DNA from: Caenorhabditis elegans
Lineage: Eukaryota; Nematoda; Chromadorea; Rhabditida; Rhabditidae
DNA: 64,000 bases
NCBI RefSeq assembly: GCF_000002985.6
Contig: NC_003281.10
Location: 8,308,001-8,372,000, forward strand
Direction of reading: 5' to 3'
Under the pieces are notes generated by a model. That model was not told the origin of the DNA, did not search any database, and saw nothing but the letters and a program-made list of their open reading frames with translations. Within the stretch, counting starts at the first letter, position 1. Each line of letters opens with the position of its first letter. Of this stretch, positions 23,891-32,925 are shown one piece after another. A program made the position numbers and the translations under genes.

Positions 23891-24223
23891 CTGCATTTAT
23901 TATTGAATTTTTTATGAATGAAACGAGGTAAAAAAGATTGGAAAAACGTTTTGTTGAATCGAAAAAAAATGTGACCAGGGTACGGTTGACAAATGTACGC
24001 AAACACCACTTACGGACAAAACACACAATCTCACGACACATTTGAGAGAACTTTTTTTTACAGCTTCTGATCTGGAGATTCCTTCTCTTATAGAAGTATT
24101 ATATAAAATTCTAAAAAGTAAACTGAAAAAAATTAAATATTTCATGTCTTTGTAGCCTGCCCGTCCCTCAGTTCTCCGTAACGATGTGGTTTTCCTTAAA
24201 ACACTAAATTATTGATTTTCAGA
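23891..24223. promoter_or_regulatory. Shared divergent promoter region
   Basis: About 330 bp between two head-to-head genes. It contains GTACGGTTGACAAATG and pyrimidine-rich tracts; the TTTTCAG acceptor at 24216-24222 is the trans-splice site of the plus-strand gene. Confidence 0.45.
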
Positions 24224-25447
24224 ATGGGAAAACATACGAAATTCGGCAGCAGTGACGACGAAGGAGAGACTGAGACGTACGTTGTTTCTTTCGAAGTTAA
24301 CGAAAAAATCATTTTCCAGCAGTGTAGCAAAACGCCAAAAAGACGAGAAAAAGGAGAAGAAGAAGGAAAAACGAGACAGAAGTCGTTCTCCACACAAGGA
24401 ACGCGAGAGATCTCCTAAACGAGACCGTCATCCAGAAAAGGTATATAATGAAACAATAAGACTCACTAGATAATTTAAATCGTTTCAAAAAATAGTTTGT
24501 TCAAATTAGAAAGTGTAAACTGAAATTAAAACAATAAATGACTTGAAATCGTTGCAAACTGAAACTAATATCTTAACGAATTTAGTTTTGTTTGCCGATG
24601 TGATCCGGAGTCTGAAACAAGGTGCACACCACATTGGTAGAAAGGTGAGAAAAGTACTGGAGAAACTCGAGAAAAATTTAAATTTTCAGGTTTTCACCCA
24701 AATTCATCTAGTGGCATATCTAGTTTTTAAAGCTAAATTTTAGCTTTAAATTCTTCTAAACCTCTTTTTCAGAATGAATCGAGACGTCACGACGATCGCG
24801 ATCAAGAGAGAAGACGTGATTACGGAAGAAATGATCGGCGAGATGATAGAAGAGGCGACGGTAGCTGGAAAACGGATCGAAACGATCGGAATGATCGGAG
24901 AAACGACTTTCAAAGAAGAGATGACAAGTAAATATGGTTGATGTAAATCTGTTTTAAATTAAAAATTGAAATTACAGAAATCGTCTCTCTGCTGAAGAGA
25001 TTGCTGCTCAACGAAAAGCTCTCTGGGGAAACAAAAAAGTGGCTGGAGAATCATCTTCCTCGGTACAACTGCGTTATTTTCTGCACATTAAAACCTTTTT
25101 TTTTTCAGAACACCACTGACACCGCCTCGTCATCTTCTGAACCTGCAACTGGAGGAAAAAACGAAAAATTATGGTCATCAGCCATCGCAGCAACTGGGGT
25201 CGATTCATCAAAAGCCAACAAATTCATGCGTTTGATGGGCGTCAAGAATGCACCGAAACCAACGGTGAGAAATATCTTATTTTACCATATAAATTGAATT
25301 ATTTAACATTTATAGGATGATTCGTCGAGATTGTCAGATGAAAAGAATCGCCAAGATAAAATGCTAAACGATCTCGAGAAACAATATGCAATTGCTAGAG
25401 AAACAACTCATATGGGACGTGGAACTGGATTCGGATTTGGACATTGA
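24224..25447 (+). CDS. Arg/Ser-rich protein with SMAP/RSRC2-type C-terminal domain
   Basis: Six exons in phase: about 24224-24278, 24320-24440, 24773-24928, 24977-25060, 25108-25263, 25317-25447. The N-terminal half is almost wholly charged (KKEKRDRSRSPHKERERS, RRDDRRGDG), like splicing-linked RS/RD proteins. The C-terminal half is ordered: AEEIAAQRKALWGNKK, LWSSAIAATGVDSSKANKFM, RLMGVKN, a helix LNDLEKQYAIARETT, and the ending GRGTGFGFGH. The RLMG...LEKQYE-like...G.G.GF pattern is that of the small acidic protein domain in RSRC2 and SMAP. Probable nuclear RNA-processing factor. The ATG follows a TTTTCAG acceptor by one base. Intron 2 is unusually long (about 330 bp). Confidence 0.65.
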
Positions 25448-25662
25448 GTTGCAATTTGACATTCCTTGCAAATATTATTCTAGTTTTCTGTTAATACTTC
25501 AAAATTCAATTTAATCCCCAATCAGTAAAACTTTATTGAAATTGAATAAACGGAATAAATGAATACAAATTGTTTATTGCAAAAATACTTAAATCAATTA
25601 CATAAAATGCGGCTATTTTATAAAAACAAGAAGAGATCTCAAAGAAAAATAATTTAAATTAT
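25448..25662. other. Convergent 3' UTRs
   Basis: AATAAA-like signals on both strands (near 25542 and 25628). No gene content. Confidence 0.5.
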
Positions 25663-26524
25663 TTAGCAGGAACTCTCACTCGGGTCAGTAGCCATTGGAG
25701 CAGAGGCAGTGAGATTCTGAAAGAAGTTGCATTTCAAGAACCCAACATAGATTCCTGAAAAACTTACAATCTTATGCTCAAGAGCTCTCACACGGGAGAA
25801 AAGACATTCGGCAAGAAGATTCCAATCATCCACTGACTCAACAAATCCGTGGAATTTGGCAGCAATCTGACTGAGTTTGTTTGAGTCAACGAAATCCTTC
25901 ATCATTTGCTCAAAAATGTCCGTTCGAAAATCCTTCTCACCGACAGTACCCAGCATCTCGCCGTACTTCAACCACTTTTCTGCATTTTCTTCGGTTATTG
26001 GGAAGATCGTTTTGAGATGCGTAAGAAATGCCTGAAAATCGAATTATTTCTCAAGAGGATAAAATTTTTATGATTACCTCAGTGTAATAATCACGGCATC
26101 CTCTGGAATAGAGCTGTTTAGCAATGGAGACGAAATACTCAAAGTCTCTTGAAGAATTGAGTCTCATAAAGTCTGAGATCGTGGTTTCCACAAATTTATC
26201 GGCATTCATAATTCTTTCGATAAAGAAGAACCTGCAAAAATACCAGAAAGTAATTGGAAAGTTTTTTCGCGAAGCTTTTCCATACGACAAGCCATCATGT
26301 AGAGCGAATGACTTCCAGGAAGTGCAAGCAGAGCATCCACCATGGCGTATCTTCGTTCTTCTCCTCGGAATCCATTGATGGCACCAATCCTGGAAAAATA
26401 TATATATATTACATAAAAAAATAGCTGAAACTCACCAGACTCGCTCGGGAACTTCTATAATTGGTCGATCTGGATCAAGACGAACCTCAATCAAAGCGTC
26501 GGCGAGAGATTTTCCTTCGCTCAT
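25663..26524 (-). CDS. Helical protein of unknown function (possible frame break)
   Basis: Five exons: ATG at 26524 (MSEGKSLADALIEVRLDPDR), about 26390-26286 (IGAINGFRGEERRYAM), about 26232-26079 (RIMNADKFVETTISDFMRLN), about 26032-25768 (AFLTHLKTIFPITEENAEKW), and the last exon to TAA at 25663. The product is about 220 residues, acidic and predicted mostly helical, with no signal peptide or transmembrane segment; I do not recognise it. Exons 1-2 and exons 3-5 are each consistent internally, but the junction of exons 2 and 3 does not keep frame with any GT-AG pair I can find. A GC donor, an unannotated microexon or a real frameshift are possible. Confidence 0.55.
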
Positions 26525-26774
26525 CTGAAAATAAATATTTTAAAAAATACATTTAATTAGGTTCTGAAACTCGCTTTAAAATTGAGAAAATGAAAACGTA
26601 GTAAGAAAGAGCTATCGAGAGCTGAATGAAATAGACTGTGAAATGACGTGGAAATAGTTGTGGATTGCAAAATAGGGACGTAGGTCACGTCAACGTGAAT
26701 ATATATTTTGTTTCAATTCTTTTGTATTTTAATTTCTCACATTTACAAAATTTATATATAATAATTGGCAAGTA
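26525..26774. promoter_or_regulatory. Promoter region of the helical-protein gene
   Basis: AT-rich 5' flank of the minus-strand gene ending at 26524. A short CACGTCAACGTG word lies near 26685. No exon is seen. Confidence 0.35.
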
Positions 26775-27014
26775 GGCACTAGGCACGTAGGCACGTAGGA
26801 ACGTAGGCACGTAGGCACGTAGGCACACAGGCACGTAGGCACGTAGCCACGTAGCCACGTAGGCACGTAGGCACGTAGGCACGTAGGCACGTAGGCACGT
26901 AGGCACGTAGGCACGTAGGCACACAGGCACGTAGGCACGTAGCCACGTAGGCACGTAGCCACGTAGGCACGTAGCCACGTAGGCACGTAGCCACGTAGCC
27001 ACGTAGCCACGTAG
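26775..27014. repeat. 8-bp tandem array (GCACGTAG units)
   Basis: About 30 head-to-tail copies of GCACGTAG, with variants in which the last bases are GCC or the middle reads ACACAG. Three units make 24 bp, so several frames stay open and read Leu-Arg-Ala-Tyr-Val-Pro-Thr-Cys; this is an artefact of the period and not evidence of a gene. The unit matches the GTAGGC words of the dispersed patches elsewhere in the window. Confidence 0.9.
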
Positions 27015-27266
27015 TGGGTTTTTATTCTGAAAAATTCTGAATTTGTGTGAAAGTTAAAGGTGGGGTACCGAAATTTGAGACTTTGCTTTTTTAGACCCAA
27101 AATGGTCCAAAACTACCGAATTTTGTAATGAGACGTTCTGAAAAATTTTCAAAAAAAAGTTATGGCCGCACAAAGTTTTGGAAAAAACGGTCTATTTTTA
27201 GCTAAAATCTCAAATTTTGGCAACTTATCGGTGTCGCAGCGGTTGGAACTTAATTTTTATTTAATT

Positions 27267-27447
27267 ATCATACTTTAATGCATGTTGTGGCATTTTATTA
27301 CGCGTTGTTTCGTTGATTGAGATGGTATGGTTTTTTGGCCAATGGGACGCAAAATTGTATCATATTTGCGTCCCCATTGGCCAAAAAACCATCTCAATCA
27401 ACGAAACAACGCGTAATAAAATGCCAGAACATGCATTAAAGTATGAT
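27267..27447. repeat. Near-perfect 181-bp palindrome (foldback element)
   Basis: The left arm runs from ATCATACTTTAATGCATG through GGCCAATGGGACGCAAA, and the right arm is its reverse complement from TTTGCGTCCCCATTGGCC to CATTAAAGTATGAT. The spacer is about 12 bases, and the left arm has a five-base insertion. Transcripts would form a long hairpin. Confidence 0.9.
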
Positions 27448-27569
27448 CATTACTTATATATAAAAAATAATTCCGTTTGTTCCATAGTTTGTAGTCTATG
27501 TAGACTTTGTAGTCTGTGACGTCACACCCAAAGTCACTGAGAATTGTGGGCGGGGTCTGTCATCCTTCG

Positions 27570-28100
27570 TGGTGAGATCCATCGTGGCGATACCCATCGT
27601 GGCGAGACCCATCGTGGCGAGACCCATCGTGGCGAGACCCATCGTGGTGAGACCCATCGTGGTGAGACCCATCGTGGCGAGACCCACCGTGGTGAGATCC
27701 ATCGTGGCGAGACCCATCGTGGCGAGACCCATCGTGGCGAGACCCATCGTGGCGAGACCCATCGTGGTGAGACCCATCGTGGTGAGACCCATCGTGGCGA
27801 GACCCATCGTGGTGAGACCCATCGTGGTGAGACCCATCGTGGTGAGACCCATCGTGGTGAGACCCATCGTGGTGAGACCCATCGTGGCGAGACCCATCGT
27901 GGCGAGACCCATCGTGGCGAGACCCATCGTGGCGAGACCCATCGTGGCGAGACCCATCGTGGCGAGACCCACCGTGGTGAGACCCATCGTGGCGAGACCC
28001 ATCGTGGCGAGACCCACCGTGGTGAAACCCACCGTGGGGAGACCCGTCGTGGTGAGACGCACCGTGGTAAGACCCATCGTGGTAAGACCCATCGTGGTGA
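27570..28100. repeat. 15-bp minisatellite, about 35 copies
   Basis: Head-to-tail units of ACCCATCGTGGCGAG, with a C/T switch (GGCGAG or GGTGAG) in register and occasional ACCCACC or AGATCC units. The 15-bp period keeps every frame open on both strands (for example Arg-Gly-Glu-Thr-His), so the long open frames are not evidence of genes. The array is strikingly GC-rich in an AT-rich region. Confidence 0.92.
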
Positions 28101-28106
28101 GACCAA

Positions 28107-28325
28107 ATTTTGGCGGGAAATTTAAATTTTCTGTGAAAAATATTTTGGAGGGAAATTTAAATTTTCTGTGAAAAATATTTTGGCGGGAAATTTAAATTTT
28201 CTGTGAAAAATATTTTGGAGGGAAATTTAAATTTTCTGTGAAAAATATTTTGGCGGGAAATTTAAATTTTCTGAAAAAATATTTTGGCGGGAAATTTAAA
28301 TTTTCTGTGAAAAATATTTTTGCGG
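28107..28325. repeat. 35-bp minisatellite, about 6 copies
   Basis: Units of TTTGGCGGGAAATTTAAA followed by TTTTCTGTGAAAAATAT. Alternate units read GGCGGG or GGAGGG, as if a two-unit repeat had been amplified. GGCGGGAAA resembles an E2F/EFL site. The array stops exactly where unc-116 homology begins at 28326. Confidence 0.88.
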
Positions 28326-28399
28326 GAATCTTCTCCCTCGGTGTCTTGATTGGCTTGGCATCGAGCAACAAGTACTCTCATGAACTCCTTTTTCAAATT
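28326..28399 (-). pseudogene. unc-116: 74-bp relic of the unc-116 penultimate exon
   Basis: From GAATCTTCTCCCTCGG to CTTTTTCAAATT, this matches the intact unc-116 exon (44476-44549) and the second relic (36281-36354). On the minus strand it reads [20 protein letters not shown]. It is too short to function. It marks the left breakpoint of the first duplicated unit and implies that a further copy once lay to the left. Confidence 0.88.
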
Positions 28400-28500
28400 T
28401 AGGGAAAATTCTGGAATGTTCCAGAACTTTCTAGAAAAATTGGGAAAAGTCTGGAATGTTCCAGAACTTTCTAGAAAAATTGGGAAAAGTCTGGAAAAAA
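28400..28500. repeat. 40-bp heat-shock-element minisatellite, 2 full units
   Basis: Units start at 28411 and 28451, with a partial unit at 28491. Each unit contains TGGAATGTTCCAGAACTTTC followed by TAGAAA: five contiguous nGAAn modules in alternating orientation, the HSF-1 binding architecture. This is the short allele of the same array found at 36355-36700. Confidence 0.9.
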
Positions 28501-28790
28501 AGAGGTATTGGGTTAGGAGTCGGTGGAGGATAATGTCAAGGTACTGTAGTGGTATTGTAAGGTTACTGTCTTGGTCAAAAAGTAACAGAAAGTTTTCATA
28601 CTGTCTGTGAATTTTTGAAACATGCATGTCGTAGAAAAATACATACATGTAACAGTGCCAGTAAACCGCGTTTTAAGTGTTTCAAGTTTTTTTCATGATG
28701 AGAAATTTTTTGAGTGATCGAAGGTATGTGTGTCAAATACGTTTAATGGTGCCAGTCGTTGCCCGCGCCGTAGGCGCGGTCAGCGGCTGG
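28400..28790 (+). mobile_element. Helitron-like element 3' segment (copy 1)
   Basis: The segment ends with a GC hairpin (CCGCGCC-GTA-GGCGCGG) about 8 bases before CTGG at 28787-28790, followed by T. A short hairpin plus CTRR terminus next to T is the Helitron 3' signature. Carrying HSE tandem repeats is a published feature of C. elegans Helitrons. The 5' TC end is not identified; the HSE array may be its interior, and the element seems truncated by the duplication breakpoint. No Rep/helicase gene is present, so it is nonautonomous. Confidence 0.6.
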
Positions 28791-28852
28791 TACATATATA
28801 TAAATATATTTTGACTTTTATGCAAGAACAGCTATAGCTGAAAAAATCTTAC

Positions 28853-29026
28853 CGTAATTTCAGTTCTATAAGGAATAATTCCGAGGGATGATTTAACATC
28901 ATAGTCAAATTCAATTGAATAAGTAGATGTAACCCATCCAGAAGTAAAAACTCCAACGGTATTCAGAACAAAAGAAACCGATAGAAGAGCTCCGATGAAG
29001 AGCACAAGTTTGTCCAAAGGTAACAT
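28853..29026 (-). pseudogene. Claudin-like gene relic, exon 1 only (copy 1)
   Basis: The 58-codon exon (MLPLDKLVLFIGALLSVSFV ... IIPYRTEIT) ends at an intact GTAAG donor and is a clear paralogue of the first exons of the two genes to the right. No exons 2 or 3 exist: 60 bp beyond the donor on the minus strand lies the Helitron-like 3' end, then the HSE array and unc-116 relic. The gene was truncated before the duplication, because the second copy has the same structure. It is a gene fragment unless spliced to something unexpected. Confidence 0.75.
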
Positions 29027-29503
29027 TTGGAATCAGGCGGCTTTTGCTCTTTCTTCAATGCTTTTTATTTCAATTTTTATCAAATCATTGTTTACTACAA
29101 AATGTTTGGGAATTTCACGGTTATGGCATTGTAAAAAACTAATGGTTTACTCTATTCAAATGTGTGAAAGAATGAGATAAAATATGATCGAACTGTGTTT
29201 GATAAGCAACTCTTCATTCACAATTTCTTCCTCACTTGAAATGAGTTCCATGAAATGTGAATCATAAAATGAAACTTATTTTGTATGGAGGTTTGCGGCC
29301 TGTCAGACCTCAAATGGTTGCAGTTTATTTTAGATTATAGGTACGGGATAAGAACTGTATTCTGATAATATCCAATTAATTATTTTATGAAAGTTCACAC
29401 AGTTATCCGTGATTTCAATTTTTTTCTTTCAATGTTTATTTAAAATTTAAACCCACAGAAATCAAGATTCAATTTTGTATTCTATATCGGAAAAATATAC
29501 TAT

Positions 29504-30631
29504 TCAATAAAAACTGTAAGACATAAAAGCAGAAGCTCCAAAAACACCAATCATCAGAATGGATGAGACTACGCACAGCCAAGCCGAATATCCAAGAGAA
29601 AGTGATTCCGGAGAAAGTTTGAAAAGAATACTATTTAAACCGACTAGATTCACAGCAATTAAAATAACTGAAATTATGGTAAATAAGAAAATTGTGAGTG
29701 ACATTGCCGATAGTGCACCGAATCCTGCTCGTATTGCTGGTTGTAGATCATCTTTACGTGCTTTAAAACTGAAATATTTGGAAATAACCTGGGACTCCGA
29801 ATTTGCCTCTGATTACCAATTTTTATGGGAAAATATATTTTTTTTGTGCACCAACTCACGTACCTATCTTACGCCTATCTCATGCCTATCTACATACATG
29901 CCTACTTTAAGTTTACTCTAGGTTCTGCTTGCTCATCAGATTGTAGATTCTAACCTGTTTTATTACGTCCGCTTTACTACCTCTTACCTTCCTAGGCATC
30001 TAACCTATGAACACCTGCTGCCGTTCTTAAAGTCTGCCTCATGCCTACTAATGTGTCTATTTCATTATTACCCTTATCTTAGAAAACAAATGCTACCTGA
30101 AAAACTAGTGAAACAACAAACCTTAACAATCCATACAGAGGGATAGTCAGAAGAAACAGGACAAATGTCAGGATCATTAGAATTTCAGCGACTCCGAACC
30201 AAGGAAACATAGTCTGAAATAATTCAATTTGGCGAAAGTGAATACACACATTCTTTGAAAAATTCGACTGCATTCGTAATAATCTTTAAAAATTCATTTT
30301 TTAATAATAAAATCTTCAGACCAATCAGAACCTATTTCCGCCCATCTTTCATCCAATCAGAGGAAGTGAGCTGTACCAAGCGTGCTGATTGGTTCCATGT
30401 TTTCATTTCGGTGGGAGTTCAAACAGTCTTTAGGAGACCGTGTTTCTTTTTCAAACTTACCGTGACTTCAGTTCTGTATGGGATAATGCCAAGTGATTTC
30501 ATATTTTGAAACTCAGCATCAACTGTTAGTGGATATTTAGATGTAACCCATTCATTTGTGAATACTCCAACAGCATTCAAAACAAAAGAAAGAGCCAAGA
30601 GAGCTCCGAGAACTATTTTCAAAGCTAACAT
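29504..30631 (-). CDS. Claudin-like (Clc-type) four-TM protein, copy 1
   Basis: Three exons (30461-30631, 30122-30213, 29504-29768) join in phase to 175 residues with four transmembrane helices: ALKIVLGALLALSFVLNAVG, then GVAEILMILTFVLFLLTIPL, AMSLTIFLFTIISVILIAVN and WLCVVSSILMIGVFGASAFM. The first extracellular loop contains NEWVTSKYP and GIIPYRTEV. The length, four-TM topology and W-containing first loop resemble the nematode Clc-like claudin family, PMP22/claudin-type proteins of plasma membrane and junctions. Intron 1 holds CCAATCAGA words and intron 2 a CCTAC repeat patch. Two paralogues flank it, so this is a small local cluster. An identical copy lies 8,195 bp to the right. Confidence 0.78.
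29868..30075. repeat. CCTAC-rich patch in claudin-like intron 2 (copy 1)
   Basis: Loosely repeated GCCTATC/GCCTACT/CTACC words occupy the intron between exons 2 and 3; the same patch is in the second copy at about 38063-38270. It belongs with the dispersed GTAGG/CCTAC family. Confidence 0.5.
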
Positions 30632-30992
30632 CTGAAATCAAATGCGTTTTATTTTTTTGCCTTTTATTCCAATTTTTATCAATCCTTTGTTTAGTTTCAT
30701 ATTTAAAACAACTGCACAATTTTAGCATAATAAAAATTGCAAAGTAAATATATTCTATCCACATAGATGAACTAAAAGATCAAAATGATCAAACTCTATA
30801 AAACAAAGTTTGATAAGAGACATTATTTTAATTCACAACTTTTTCTACAGTGCCAAATCGTTTTGTAATTTTTATTTCTTTATTGATATCTTCAAAATTA
30901 CCGAGATGTTACCTTTCAAAGTGAAGTATTGGGTCAGAAACTAGAAAATATACTGTATGCACATTGAAATGTTTATATAAACAAAAAACGTC

Positions 30993-31730
30993 TTACAAAT
31001 CGTTATTAAATTTTTGAAAATGCCGAATCTTTTTATATGAAAAGTAGAAAGAAGGGATCATCACAGGAATTAGTAAAACAGCTGAAGAAACAGAAAGCCA
31101 TGCAGAATAACCAAGACGAAATGAAGTTGGAGTCAGCAATTGATTCATCATTTGAAGATCCGATCCTATTAAAATAACGGATATAAAAATAAAACAAAAA
31201 ATTAACAGTGAAATTGCTGCAATTATATTAATCCATTTTTGTAGTGATATTGGAAAACCACTTTTGTAGATTTTGACACTGAAAAATATAATTATTCTTA
31301 TGTATTTTCAATAACTTTTGGAGGTGAGCCAGTGGAAAATTTAACTTTTTCAGGCAAAAAGTTATATTTTGATTTTAAAATTGTTGAGAGTACCAAAAAA
31401 TAGTTTCCAAACGTACCTAACAATACCATAAACTGGGAAAATAATTATTAAAAATCCAATTGATATAAACATAAGTACACTTGCAACTCCATACCAAGGA
31501 AATTGACTCTGAAAAGTTTTGAATTTTTGAAGATTCCTAGGAAACTCTCAACCTACTACAAAATCAGTTCTATATGGAACAATTCCAATTGAGCTTGAGC
31601 CATTTAAAACTCCAAAAGTCATTTCTTTTGAAAATACTATCCATTGGGGTGTAAGTACCCCTACTGTGTTCAGAATAAATATTATTGAAATGAGTAAGCC
31701 AATAGAAATAATAATAATTATATTCATCAA
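30993..31730 (-). CDS. Claudin-like (Clc-type) four-TM protein, second paralogue, copy 1
   Basis: Three exons (about 31730-31560, 31509-31418, 31279-30993) join in phase. The four hydrophobic helices are IIIIISIGLLISIIFILN, ASVLMFISIGFLIIIFPVYG, IIAAISLLIFCFIFISVILI and WLSVSSAVLLIPVMIPSFYF, and the first loop has PQWIVFSK and GIVPYRTDF. The plan, the exon borders and the loop motif match the neighbour at 29504, so the genes arose by local duplication. Codon use is markedly more A/T-rich than in the neighbour, giving many Ile residues. A truncated LINE lies just 11 bp upstream of the start codon, where the promoter would be expected. Confidence 0.72.
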
Positions 31731-31740
31731 AGGTTAGAAT

Positions 31741-32362
31741 ATGGAACAGTAGTGTCTTCTCCGACAAAAAAATCGGATGAGAAAGCAATAGAGTCTGTAC
31801 AAAACGCATTCACTAGGCGCCTTTATAGTAGAATCAACAAAAGATATATTAATCCAACTGATAAAGATTACAAAACTGCCATGGAACGTGACGAACTATT
31901 CGACCTCCAAACCTTAAGCACGAGACGTAAAATAATTGACAGAATCCAAGTAATCAGAATGAATACTGGTAAAGTAGACTTAAAAACATCTGAGTTCTTT
32001 GAGCAACAAGAGACCCACACTCGTTCTAAAAAGAAATATATCTGGAGTACAGATAAATCTAAACTTAGGATTCACTTTTTTGTCAACAGAACACTACCCA
32101 CAATGAAGCAACACTAATCTAATGTTACCTTATCCTCACTTCTATCCATCATTTATTCTTGCCTTTTATACATCGATATTTGTGTTTTTTGCTTCTTCTC
32201 CAATGTAGCCATTATTTTCTTCTCATCTCTTTTTTATTTTTGTTTCGTTTTATTTATGTAATTTATTTATGTAACCACTTGTGATGGTTTGTATCTATTA
32301 ATGTGTGTTTTTTTTTCTACCTCACGATATCTTACTATCGTAATAAATTAAATTAAATTAAA
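31741..32362 (+). mobile_element. 5'-truncated LINE fragment (RT C-terminus and 3' UTR), copy 1
   Basis: The coding remnant (about 31752-32117) reads the end of a non-LTR reverse transcriptase ORF: IESVQNAFTRRLYSRINKRY, then LQTLSTRRKIIDRIQVIRM, the conserved FTRR-Y/L-LxTLxxRR region near the C-terminus of CR1/jockey-like ORF2. A 3' UTR follows, ending in a small hairpin (CGATATCTTACTATCG) and reiterated TAAAT units at about 32340-32362. There is no upstream RT or endonuclease, so it is dead on arrival. The tail matches 7400-7547. Confidence 0.78.
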
Positions 32363-32925
32363 ATCAAAGTCTAGAGGTACAGTACTTCAAGTGGTCCAAA
32401 AACCTGAAGATCTTTTTTTGAGGAAACTAGTTTTGAAAGTTTCAGTGCTAGAAAATACACTTTATATCAAAAAACAAATACAAAATGTTTTATTTACTTT
32501 TTCTTAATATTGAACGTATATGATCTATGAACTTTTATTGCTTCAATAACTGAAGGCATCTTCTGCCAATAAAAAAGTTTTATAAAACTGTAAAATTAGA
32601 AGAATTCAGTATTCCAGGGTATAGATTGAAACAGCTTGCCTGCCTAACAGGCGACAAATGACTGTGGCATGCCTACACTCGTTCCCTCTGTAAAAATCCC
32701 GCGTATTGCAATTTTAAAACTAAACGCTTATTTCATTTTACAAAATAAAACGTGAAGGTTCAGTTTTTATATCTGACGTTTGATTGTTGAGGAAATATGA
32801 CAGTCAAACTCTTATTTCAATTATTTCAACTTTATTTTCTGCTCATTTATAGCAGCTTGGAGGTAAGTAATCTTCAAAGATTTTTCAAACGTTTCAGAAT
32901 TTGAATCTGTTTTCAGAACTAACAA

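Noticed and set aside
26685-27100. Open frames reading repeats of LRAYVPTC
   Set aside because: Artefact of the 8-bp tandem array; three frames give the same peptide pattern.
27496-28171. Long open frames on both strands over the 15-bp array
   Set aside because: They exist only because the repeat period is a multiple of three; no start context, splice sites or non-repetitive coding sequence.
26775-28500. Possible CRISPR-like array
   Set aside because: The repeats are contiguous without unique spacers and the genome is eukaryotic; these are minisatellites.
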